From Methylacidiphilum infernorum V4 (GTDB taxonomy: Bacteria > Verrucomicrobiota > Verrucomicrobiia > Methylacidiphilales > Methylacidiphilaceae), in the NCBI RefSeq assembly GCF_000019665.1, contig NC_010794.1:806001-870000 (forward strand): 64,000 nucleotides of DNA. The letters run 5' to 3'. Both the position numbers and the translations under genes were made by a program. The notes below the pieces were generated by a model. That model did not search any database. It saw nothing but the letters and a program-made list of their open reading frames with translations, and was not told the DNA's origin. How positions within the stretch are numbered: position 1 is the first letter of the stretch; every line of letters begins with the position of its first letter. Below, one piece after another: positions 1 through 7,834 of the stretch.

Positions 1-1
1 G

Positions 2-331
2 GAAGTTTTTACCCGGTTCGGGACCAAGCTGGAAGCCTCCCTGGAAAAGAAAATAGCGAGGGGAAGGGTTTTGAGAGAACTCCTCAAGCAAGAAAGACTT
101 TCCCCCATTTCTCCCCAGCAGGAATACTGTTGGCTGATCGCCTTTAACGAAGGGCTCTTTGACGATATCCCCATGGATTGCTTGAGGGAAGTTCAAGAAG
201 AGCTTTTAAAGAAGTTTGAAAAGAGCCCCTTAAGCCTGGATGATCCGAGGGAAAAGTGGCTCAAGGAAATCAAGGAAGCTTTTAGTACCATCCAGGAAAA
301 AACGAACAAAAAACTTCAAAAGGTGGCATGA
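2..331 (+). CDS. atpA: N-type ATP synthase subunit alpha, C-terminal part (5' end outside window)
   Basis: An open frame enters from the left edge (first full codon at 2) and ends in TGA at 329-331. The visible 109 residues are the helical C-terminal domain of an F1 alpha subunit: a segment like FTRFGTKLEASLEKKI, then ARGRVLRELLKQERLSPIS, the usual place where alpha subunits carry an ARG-x-RL-x-ELLKQ-x-x-SP motif. The nucleotide-binding domain lies outside the window. The stop overlaps the start of the gamma subunit gene by four bases (ATGA). Alpha followed directly by gamma, with no delta before and no beta or epsilon after, matches the end of N-ATPase operons, in which beta and epsilon come first. 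N-ATPases are thought to act as ATP-driven ion pumps; the coupling ion cannot be read from this fragment. Confidence 0.85.
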   Translation, partial: EVFTRFGTKLEASLEKKIARGRVLRELLKQERLSPISPQQEYCWLIAFNEGLFDDIPMDCLREVQEELLKKFEKSPLSLDDPREKWLKEIKEAFSTIQEKTNKKLQKVA

Positions 332-1200
332 GCAAGCGCAGGGACCTGATCAAGTACCGGGGAGCCCTCTTGGAAATCGGCGAGATCATGAAAGCCATGA
401 AAAACATGGCCCTTGTCGAGCAGAAGAAAATGGCCAGGTACTACGAAAGCCAAAAAAGGGCGATCGACACCCTGCAAACCATCGCCGAGGATTTTTTCCC
501 CGCTTTTCCCGAGCTTTTACCCCAGCCGCACCGCATAGACCGTCCACTCTACATCTTGATCGGCTCTGAAAGGGGATTTTGTGGCGACTTTAATTCGACA
601 CTGGTGGGTTTTTGGGAAAACCTCGAAAACTCCGGCAATCTTGCCGATCGCTACGGGCTGATCTTGGTCGGGAACAAGCTGGAGAGCCGGGCAAGCCATC
701 TCAAACAAATTATCCAAAGGGTCCCTGGCCCAAGCGTTGCCGAAGAAATTTACCCTTTTATCCTCGATTTTTTAGATACGGTAAGGAAAAGTCTTATCGA
801 AGGGGAGCCTCCTACCTCCATCGCCGTGTTTTTTCACATGGCGGACAGTCTTGAAATCGAGAAAAAAACCCTTTTACCCATTCCCGTATCCGAAGAAAAA
901 ATCCGCTCCGCCAGGAAAAGGTCGGCCGTAAGCCCCTTGCTCCACCTAAGTCCAAGGGAATTTTTCGTGGACCTGGTGGACAGTTTTCTTGTCTCCGGCC
1001 TTTTTTTTGCCTTTTATTCTTCCTTGCTCGCCGAAAGCAAGATCCGGATGCAGCACATGCAATCGGCCTTGGATCAACTCGAAAAAAAGGTTCAAGAACT
1101 AAACAAGCAGGCCAACAGGCTCAGGCAGGAAGAGATCATCGAGGAAATTGAAGTGATCCTCCTGGGAAGCGAAACCTTGATGAAGAAAAGATTGCGCTAA
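328..1200 (+). CDS. atpG: N-type ATP synthase subunit gamma
   Basis: A 290-residue protein, normal length for a gamma subunit, forming the central rotor shaft of F1. It starts with a gamma-type N-terminal helix (a region with IGEIMKAMKNMALVEQKKMA) and ends with a long C-terminal helix (residues about 225-285) that would form the coiled coil with the N-terminus. The middle carries the Rossmann-like segment with SERGFCGDFN (near residues 79-88), which corresponds to the GLCGxxN segment of gamma subunits. The ATG overlaps the alpha stop, so translation is probably coupled. Overall similarity looks low, as is usual for N-ATPase gamma. It is the last gene of the operon here; a hairpin follows at 1212-1236. 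Confidence 0.85.
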   Translation: MSKRRDLIKYRGALLEIGEIMKAMKNMALVEQKKMARYYESQKRAIDTLQTIAEDFFPAFPELLPQPHRIDRPLYILIGSERGFCGDFNSTLVGFWENLENSGNLADRYGLILVGNKLESRASHLKQIIQRVPGPSVAEEIYPFILDFLDTVRKSLIEGEPPTSIAVFFHMADSLEIEKKTLLPIPVSEEKIRSARKRSAVSPLLHLSPREFFVDLVDSFLVSGLFFAFYSSLLAESKIRMQHMQSALDQLEKKVQELNKQANRLRQEEIIEEIEVILLGSETLMKKRLR

Positions 1201-1211
1201 AGAGGAAATCC

Positions 1212-1236
1212 CATGCTTTTTGGTTTCGAAAGCATG
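1212..1236 (+). terminator. Possible hairpin after atpG
   Basis: CATGCTTT (1212-1219) pairs perfectly with AAAGCATG (1229-1236) around a nine-base loop, 11 bases after the atpG stop. Only CTTT follows, not a long T run, so it is a weak candidate for an intrinsic terminator. Confidence 0.3.
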
Positions 1237-2526
1237 CTTTGAAAAGGGTAGGGAAGAAGCACCAGGCCAAGAAAGGGAAAGATCGGTATTTCTTTTGATC
1301 ATCGAGGCAGAAAAAAGGACGGGGATCTTAAACAGCCCTTGCCGGGTAAAACTTTTCTTTCTTGGCTAACAAAAAATTCAATTGCTTTTCAAACTTTCTT
1401 GCCTAGGAAATGCGGATGGGTGCGGCTGCGAAACCAAATCCCGGGTCAGCCCCAATAAAAATATGAACTAACCTATACTCTTTTATTGAAAGGGTTATGT
1501 ATTCGATTGCGGATCCTTTATCAATGCTGAAATCCCTTTAAAAATAAACTGCAAGTTTATATTTCTGACCAAGATAGCCAGGATCACTCAGGTAGGGCAA
1601 GGGATGCTCAAGCCGATCAGATCTTCAAAGCCGAGCTGAACAGCTTAAGCTCAAGACAAAGCCTCCTTGAGCAATGCCTAAAGGACCTGGAAATCGCAAT
1701 TACGGCTAGAACTTGTGAACTTTAAGTCCAAAATCCCATTATAGGCTTACCTGGGTAACTCTCCATCCTGGTTGGTTTGGTTTGGCCGAATATTATATAC
1801 CTTCTCCTTGTTGATTACCGTCCTTTTTCCACGGCCAAAACTGAAGGCTATATAGCTAGTCAAATGAAAAATAACAGGAAGGTAGCTTTTCTTGCCTTAT
1901 TTTCAATTGAAAGGGTAAAGGAGCATTGGTATAAAACTCAAGACAAGCGGGGTTGAGTTCCAAGCCTTTAGCCTCCTCGAAAATACCAGCTCAAAGGCTG
2001 CTCAAGAGAAAGAGCTTTTAGCATTACGAATGAGGCCGTGAAAACCGCAAGAGAACCCTGGAATGAAAGGGGCAGCACCGACAATTCCGGTACTTCCGCC
2101 TGGAAAGCTGGTATTTCCTTCTCTAGGGTAGGGGTTGCGTTAGGCCCTGCAAGGGATTGTCTTCCCGCGGTAGATACTAGAACCACGCCTGTAGTTCCAT
2201 TTGCCTTGCTTATTCCGAAGGGAATACAGAAGGTTCAAAGAAGACCTAGAAATGATCACCACTTGTTCATAGAGTTACATAACCTACCGGATTTCAGGGG
2301 CGATTTGTGGCCTAAGCTTAATTATTCAGGGAGTAGGTATAAAAGCAGCTTTTTTCTTAAAGGTTTGACAGTGAAAGTTCGATCGTCGGGCTTTAACCAT
2401 TTAAAGCGGAAAACGGTTTTCATTCTTGCCAGAGAATTTCTTTTTATAAGGATAGTAAAATTATTAAATTTGTACATAAATTATCACATATAACTATGAA
2501 AGTTTTTAAAAATTAATTTAACAGTA
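1237..2526. other. Gene-poor stretch between the ATPase operon and the defence cassette
   Basis: About 1.3 kb without a convincing gene. Short open frames on both strands (for example 2038-2493 plus and 1968-2186 minus) overlap each other, lack a good ribosome binding site and resemble no family I know. The base composition drops to very AT-rich from about 2430 onward, marking the left edge of the foreign-looking cassette. The stretch may be decayed coding sequence. Confidence 0.5.
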
Positions 2527-3618
2527 ATGGGCATATTCTTTATAGTATTGTATTTGGTATTGGCAGCAATGTTGTTATCTGTATTAAATATATTAAATAT
2601 AAACATAATTATTTTATTATTTATTTTTATATTGATTTTTCTGTTATTATTATTTTTTGCTCCTTCTGTGATTGTTTTATATCTTATACACTTCACTTGG
2701 GATGAAAACTATAAAACATTTGGAAACTTGTATTTCGTCGAGAATCGTTATGCCCAAGCTCAAAAAGCTCTTTTTTCTCTTTTTTCACGGTTAAGCGGTG
2801 TTTTGATTATTCTGGGTTTTTTACCTAGGGCAATCAAGGCTTATGAACACGGGATCTCTTTTGCGCCGTTGAATATCACAGAAGATTTGTCTTTTTCGGC
2901 TGTGTTCTGGAGTACGACGATAATCAATACGGCGGTTATTCTCATTACTTATCTCTTTTATATTCACTATGTTGCAAGACAAATAGTTTTAGCGGAGGAT
3001 TGGATTGAGGAAGAAAAAATAAAAATAAAAAAAATAAAAAAAATGGTGAAGAATATAGCTCAAATGAAATTACCATGGCAAAAATCAATTTTTAAAAAAA
3101 TTATAATAATACCGAAACGTTTTATTAAAAATCATATAATATTAAGGATTACATTACTTGTATTTTTTTTAATAATATTATTTTCTATAACACTTTATAT
3201 AATTATATTACATATCGATATTATATATTATCTTAAAAAAGAACCTATATATGCATATATTCTACTAATAATATTATTAACACCTATATCGATATCTTGT
3301 ATTATATCAATATTGTATTTACCAAGAAGAAGTATTATTGTTTTGGATGGGAGTATATTACTAATATTATGTAGTTTACTCATAATACCTGATATTATTA
3401 ATTCTGTTGATCAATACCCTCAGCAATACGGTGGGTTTCGACCTGAACATTACATAGCAAAATGGAAAGGGGAGGATAAGGAAAAAAGGATAAGCGTTGT
3501 CTATAAAACAGACAAGTTTCTCTTTTGCCAGCCGGAAGATGCCCAAAAGAACCCCAATTGGAAATGTTCCATACTTAGCACCGAGGGATTAGAGCGCTTG
3601 GTTCCCGATACCAAATAA
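2527..3618 (+). CDS. Multi-pass membrane protein of unknown function, first gene of the DruA-NurA-HerA cassette
   Basis: Family not recognised. The 363-residue protein has two closely spaced hydrophobic segments in the first 60 residues, two more near residues 80-100 and 125-150, a strongly basic and acidic linker (about 155-205, with a run of Lys, Ile and Glu), three further membrane segments (about 207-290), and a hydrophilic C-terminal tail of about 60 residues containing two Cys. The nucleotide sequence is extremely AT-rich in the middle, unlike the flanking chromosome, and less so at both ends of the soluble parts. It ends 54 bases before the DruA-like gene on the same strand, so the four genes probably form one transcription unit. 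Possible roles are a membrane effector or anchor for a defence complex; this is inferred from position only. The start codon is uncertain, since no clear Shine-Dalgarno sequence precedes it. Confidence 0.7.
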   Translation: MGIFFIVLYLVLAAMLLSVLNILNINIIILLFIFILIFLLLLFFAPSVIVLYLIHFTWDENYKTFGNLYFVENRYAQAQKALFSLFSRLSGVLIILGFLPRAIKAYEHGISFAPLNITEDLSFSAVFWSTTIINTAVILITYLFYIHYVARQIVLAEDWIEEEKIKIKKIKKMVKNIAQMKLPWQKSIFKKIIIIPKRFIKNHIILRITLLVFFLIILFSITLYIIILHIDIIYYLKKEPIYAYILLIILLTPISISCIISILYLPRRSIIVLDGSILLILCSLLIIPDIINSVDQYPQQYGGFRPEHYIAKWKGEDKEKRISVVYKTDKFLFCQPEDAQKNPNWKCSILSTEGLERLVPDTK

Positions 3619-3672
3619 AATGCTTTAAAATTAAAACCAAATCTAGATAAAAAAATAAAATAAAATTAAAAC

Positions 3673-4821
3673 ATGGATTTAAGTTTGTCTGAACGAATGC
3701 TGCGTGATAAAATAATTCAAGTCTTAAAAGATCAGGGCTTTAGGGTAAATCCGCACATACGCTTACAAGAATACAATAAAACAGCATTTCGTCTAATACA
3801 ACAAAAGTCTCGGTCAGAACAATTGTTGATGCATAAAAATTTTTTAATGAAATACATTTCAAAAGTAAGGAACTACTGCAGAAATGGATGCGAAATAAAT
3901 CCTGAGAAAATATCATTGGAATTAATAGAAATCAGGAAAAAATCTTTCGAGGAAACTTTGTTCAAATGGTGGAACTTGGCATGGTGGAGCATACCCTATC
4001 AACGACCCTACGGTCGACAGATGAGATTTTTATTGTGGGATACAGCCCATGATTCTCCCTTTGGCTTGATAAGTTTGCAAAGCCCGATTTTGAAAATCTC
4101 CGTTCGCGACAAGTTTCTTGATATACCTAGAGAGAATTTAGATTTATGGGTAAACATGTCGATGCAGGCGCAGAGGGTTGGTTCTCTGCCTCCCTACAAT
4201 GAGTTGTTAGGCGGGAAGTTGGTTGCCATTACCCTTACATGCAACGAAATCAGGGAGGCGTACAAAAAAAAATATAAACACTCTGTAACTTTGTTGAGAA
4301 ATAGAAAATTAGAACCGGATCTTTTATTTATTACTACCACTAGCGCATTTGGAAAGAGTAGCTTATACAATCGCTTGAAATATAATGGAGAAAATGTGGC
4401 GTTGTCTCTTGGTTATACGAAAGGTTCTGGAACTTTTCACATTCCAGAACAATTATACCTGGAGATATTACGATACCTATCAAAAAAAGGATATGATGTT
4501 TCTCGCGGATTTGGACATGGTCCATCAAGAAAACTCAAACTAATCAGTCTTGGATTAAGATGCCTAAAACTGCCTAAATTTGATTTCCATGGCATTAAAA
4601 GGGAATTTTTTATATTTCCATTAGTCAAGAACTTGAAGGAAGTTATCCATGAAAGCGAAAATCCAATTTGGGTTGATCGGCCATTCTGCAAGTTGGTTAA
4701 TTATTGGAAGGAAAGATGGGCAATTCCACGGATGGAAAGAATACAAAAATGGAAATATTTTAATTGCAGTGAGTTTTTTGATAATATAGAAAGACAGTTG
4801 AAGGGAATGGAGGATGTATAA
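3673..4821 (+). CDS. DruA-like protein (DUF4338 family)
   Basis: A 382-residue protein carrying the signature blocks of the DUF4338 family, which includes DruA of Druantia type I phage defence: RFLLWDTAHDSPFGLISL (about 118-135), a VPPYN-like block here SLPPYNELLGGKLVA (about 171-185), TTTSAFGKSSLYNRL (about 220-234) and LGYTKGSGTFHIP (about 246-258). The biochemical activity of the family is not established as far as I know. No DruE-type giant helicase, DruB, DruC or DruD gene is present nearby; the downstream partners are NurA- and HerA-like. The gene overlaps the NurA-like gene by eight bases, which argues for coupled translation. AT-rich composition again suggests transfer. DUF4338 proteins also occur alone in many genomes, so a defence role rests on context. 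Confidence 0.8.
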   Translation: MDLSLSERMLRDKIIQVLKDQGFRVNPHIRLQEYNKTAFRLIQQKSRSEQLLMHKNFLMKYISKVRNYCRNGCEINPEKISLELIEIRKKSFEETLFKWWNLAWWSIPYQRPYGRQMRFLLWDTAHDSPFGLISLQSPILKISVRDKFLDIPRENLDLWVNMSMQAQRVGSLPPYNELLGGKLVAITLTCNEIREAYKKKYKHSVTLLRNRKLEPDLLFITTTSAFGKSSLYNRLKYNGENVALSLGYTKGSGTFHIPEQLYLEILRYLSKKGYDVSRGFGHGPSRKLKLISLGLRCLKLPKFDFHGIKREFFIFPLVKNLKEVIHESENPIWVDRPFCKLVNYWKERWAIPRMERIQKWKYFNCSEFFDNIERQLKGMEDV

Positions 4822-5968
4822 GGCAGAAAGAATGGATCAATCACCCTTTGCCGAGCTTCCGGCGGCTTTAGTTGAAGAAATGCTTTCAAAAAGTGAAACG
4901 ATTGGTGACCGGCTTTATGATTCTTTCAAGGAAATTAGAAATAGGAAGTTAGACTATCGACAGCAATTGCAAAATAGAAACTTCTTAAAATTAGAGACTG
5001 AAGTAGGGTATCCGGGAATACCAACGACATGTGGCATTGACGGTTCTTATGGGGTTGAGAAGCTTTTAGCGGCCGATTTTGCCGCTTGTGCGGCAGTCGC
5101 GGTTGAAGGATTAATTCCCCCTTCTGAAAAAAAATACTGGGAAAAACCTCATCACAGGGTGTTTATTCATCCTGAAAAGCATGATCCGGACACCGGTGTG
5201 ATGATTAGGAGCGTAATGATGGAGATGGAAGTGGAACTTGCTGCCAAGGCTCCCCATGACGTGGTTTTTCTAGACGGTTCTCTTACAACTCCACTAATTT
5301 ATTTAAATCAAGCAGTCAACAGACTCTTCGAATTGGAAGATAAAGAAAGTGAAACTGGCGCAAAACTCATAGAAAAATTTGAAGGGTTTCTTAAAGACTA
5401 TAAGACCATACTTGAATCATCAAGAACTGACAAGTTGTGGGTAAGTTTGCCAAAGTATACTTCAAGGAGAGAGCTGGGTAAAATATTCAATTGGCCGTCT
5501 CATTACGACGACCGTGCCATGCTGACTCATGTTTTATCCCCCGGTGAATTTACAGTTCCCGTCCAGCTTGAAAAGCCGAAACAGCCCTGGCACTTAAAAA
5601 CTCCTAATAATGACGGGAAACTTGAAAAACTTAAAGATGAGGTTATATCCGCTGTTCAGAGGATTCATGTCATGTATTATAAGCCTCATCCTTGGACACC
5701 GGTCTTTAGGATAGAAATGAGCTCATCCATTGCCACAAACTCTTCTAGAATAGCGGTATTGCTTCAAGCTATCAAGTTTCAATCTGGAACTCCCGGGATC
5801 ATAGAACCATATCCTATCTACATTGCGGATAGAATTGTCAAACACCTAGGTAAAGCTATCCCAGCGTTTAGACAAATTGCTTCAAGAAGAATGGTAGAAT
5901 TGCATGATGGAGATATTGGAGATATTGTTTTTACCATGCACGGATATAGAACTGAAAGTGAAAAATAA
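4814..5968 (+). CDS. NurA-like 5'-3' nuclease domain protein
   Basis: This 384-residue protein has the NurA arrangement: a first acidic motif in a GIDGSYGVEKLLAADF segment (about 74-89), a second in VVFLDGSLTTPLIYLN (about 149-164), and a C-terminal block with YPIYIADRIVKHLGKAIP (about 335-352), typical of NurA proteins. NurA is an RNase H-like nuclease that partners the HerA ring ATPase, in archaea for DNA end resection. Here a HerA-like gene follows after three bases, so the two products probably form a complex. The start at 4814 overlaps the preceding stop and has AAGGGA upstream; an alternative ATG lies at 4832. A pairing with a DruA-like protein rather than Mre11-Rad50 points to defence and not to housekeeping repair (inference). 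Confidence 0.8.
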   Translation: MYKAERMDQSPFAELPAALVEEMLSKSETIGDRLYDSFKEIRNRKLDYRQQLQNRNFLKLETEVGYPGIPTTCGIDGSYGVEKLLAADFAACAAVAVEGLIPPSEKKYWEKPHHRVFIHPEKHDPDTGVMIRSVMMEMEVELAAKAPHDVVFLDGSLTTPLIYLNQAVNRLFELEDKESETGAKLIEKFEGFLKDYKTILESSRTDKLWVSLPKYTSRRELGKIFNWPSHYDDRAMLTHVLSPGEFTVPVQLEKPKQPWHLKTPNNDGKLEKLKDEVISAVQRIHVMYYKPHPWTPVFRIEMSSSIATNSSRIAVLLQAIKFQSGTPGIIEPYPIYIADRIVKHLGKAIPAFRQIASRRMVELHDGDIGDIVFTMHGYRTESEK

Positions 5969-5971
5969 AAC

Positions 5972-7834
5972 ATGAATGTCGATCAAAATAAAGATATCGA
6001 ACAACTCATCGACAATACCGAGCGTATTGGAACGATAGGTTCCCCTTCTTCCACAAGCGAGCTTTCAATAGATATTCTCGGAACGGCTGTTAGTAAAAAA
6101 TTAGTAGGAGAACTCGCTTGTTTTAGGTTTTCCCAAGATGAGAAATCTCACATTGCCCTGGGTCAAATCACAGAAGTCCAGCTAAAAAACATTTGGCTTG
6201 AAGATCCGACGATGAGATCTCTGGCCAGGCAAAGGGGAAATGTAAACCCGATAAGCGGACAGCAGGACACCCATCTGGGTGAAATGACAGTCAGTGCCGT
6301 ATTTAGTAAAGATGGATATAAGTTTGAACCAAGCATGCTTGGCACTGTTCCTGCAACTGGAACTCCGATTCATCTGGCAACAGATCAAGTCATGAACACT
6401 CTGTTAGCTCAGCATAAAGATGAAATATGGTACTTGGGACACGTGTACGGTTCAAAGCCAAAACTTCCAATGTGGTTCAAGCATTTTGGAAGCGGACCAA
6501 GAGGGGCCGGCGAGGCCTATCATATTGGGATATTTGGAAAAAACGGATCTGGAAAATCAACTCTGGCTGCAATGATGCTTGTAGCTTATGCTAGGCACCC
6601 CGAAATGGCCATATTTATTATTGATCCCCAAGGTCAATTCTCTAAACATGCAAAAGGACAGACTAATACAGAGGGATTTCAGTTGGGGCTAAACACTCTT
6701 CTTCGCAATTTCAATAAAAAAGTAATAATCAAGAGCGTTAAGGAATTGATATTGGATAGATGGGATCTTTTTTGTGAAATTCTTATCGAATCTCGTTTTT
6801 TTGAATTGCTTTCAATATCAGAAGGAGATTACAGAAGAATAGCCGCTGAAAGAATCACAGATGAACTGAAGAAAAAAAATATTAAATTAAAAGATTTATA
6901 TCAACCAAGTTCCTTTGACTCAGCATGGAAGGTTCTTGGCGATCCAAATGTACAGATGCAGATTTATAAAACAAAAGAATCAAGGGAAAGATTTCAAACA
7001 CTTTACAAGGAATCTGACAAAAATGAATTTTACAACAAATATTGGAAGCCCGTGACTGAATTATTTAATAAAGATCGAGAGAATACCATGGCCATTAAGG
7101 ATCTTATAAAATTAGCGTTTAGTGTGGATGGAGGCTTCCCTGCCACAAATAACTGCCGGCCTGTAGTAATTATAGATTTATATTTATCGAAGGAAGAAGC
7201 TAATGTTTCTGGATTATACTGGAATGATACTATCCAGGCGTTAGTGATAAAAAGGCTACTTGATGAAATCATTTACTCGGCTGAGCGGGCTTACCATAAT
7301 AACAAGCTTTTAAATACTCTTGTTGTATTTGATGAAGCTCAAAAATTTGCTCCAAGAGAAGGATTTAACTGGGCCAGTAACAAAGTGATTGAAAAACTGG
7401 AAAGGGTTAGGCAACAACTACTTGATGCAATAAGAACCACGAGAAAATACGGTCTTGGATGGATGTTCATTAGCCAGACGCTATCGAGCTTGCATAAAGA
7501 TATTATTAGCCAAATTAGGATCTTTTTCTTTGGTTTTGGTCTTGCTCTAGGTACAGAATTTATGTCTTTAAAAGAAATCGCTGGCGGCGAATCCAATGCT
7601 CTTAAACTTTATCAATCCTTTCGCGACCCTCACTGTGCATTCGAAGTTAGCTCAAAGCAATATTCTTTTATGACAGTTGGTCCAGTTTCTCCTCTATCCT
7701 TTTCTGGAACACCTCTCTTTTTCACTGCATTTAATAAACCCGAAGAATTTATAAGTGAAAATGGATTAAATCGACAATTTGATCGAGATAAAAATGCATC
7801 TAATGAATTATTTTTAGATTTTAATGTTAATTAA
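5972..7834 (+). CDS. HerA-like hexameric ATPase/translocase
   Basis: A 620-residue P-loop ATPase of the HerA/FtsK superfamily. An N-terminal beta-barrel (HAS-barrel) region lies at about 40-75 (GELACFRF, IALGQITEV). The Walker A motif GKNGSGKS is at about 189-196, followed by IIDPQGQF typical of HerA; Walker B is LVVFDEAQKF at about 450-459. Downstream, RTTRKYGLGWMFISQT and a SQIRIFFFGFGL segment are the usual HerA sensor and arginine-finger regions. A long insertion with many charged residues lies between Walker A and B (about 225-400). It is the last gene of the cassette, three bases after the NurA-like gene. HerA ATPases are known components of several phage-defence systems with varied nuclease or NADase partners. 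Composition is AT-rich throughout. Confidence 0.88.
   Translation: MNVDQNKDIEQLIDNTERIGTIGSPSSTSELSIDILGTAVSKKLVGELACFRFSQDEKSHIALGQITEVQLKNIWLEDPTMRSLARQRGNVNPISGQQDTHLGEMTVSAVFSKDGYKFEPSMLGTVPATGTPIHLATDQVMNTLLAQHKDEIWYLGHVYGSKPKLPMWFKHFGSGPRGAGEAYHIGIFGKNGSGKSTLAAMMLVAYARHPEMAIFIIDPQGQFSKHAKGQTNTEGFQLGLNTLLRNFNKKVIIKSVKELILDRWDLFCEILIESRFFELLSISEGDYRRIAAERITDELKKKNIKLKDLYQPSSFDSAWKVLGDPNVQMQIYKTKESRERFQTLYKESDKNEFYNKYWKPVTELFNKDRENTMAIKDLIKLAFSVDGGFPATNNCRPVVIIDLYLSKEEANVSGLYWNDTIQALVIKRLLDEIIYSAERAYHNNKLLNTLVVFDEAQKFAPREGFNWASNKVIEKLERVRQQLLDAIRTTRKYGLGWMFISQTLSSLHKDIISQIRIFFFGFGLALGTEFMSLKEIAGGESNALKLYQSFRDPHCAFEVSSKQYSFMTVGPVSPLSFSGTPLFFTAFNKPEEFISENGLNRQFDRDKNASNELFLDFNVN

Noticed and set aside
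2038-2493. 151-codon plus-strand frame and an overlapping 72-codon minus-strand frame
   Set aside because: No family similarity, unusual residue composition, no ribosome binding site, and the two overlap each other; judged non-coding or decayed.
3673-7834. Assignment to a complete Druantia system
   Set aside because: Only the DruA-like component is present; the hallmark DruE helicase and the other Druantia genes are absent from the neighbourhood.
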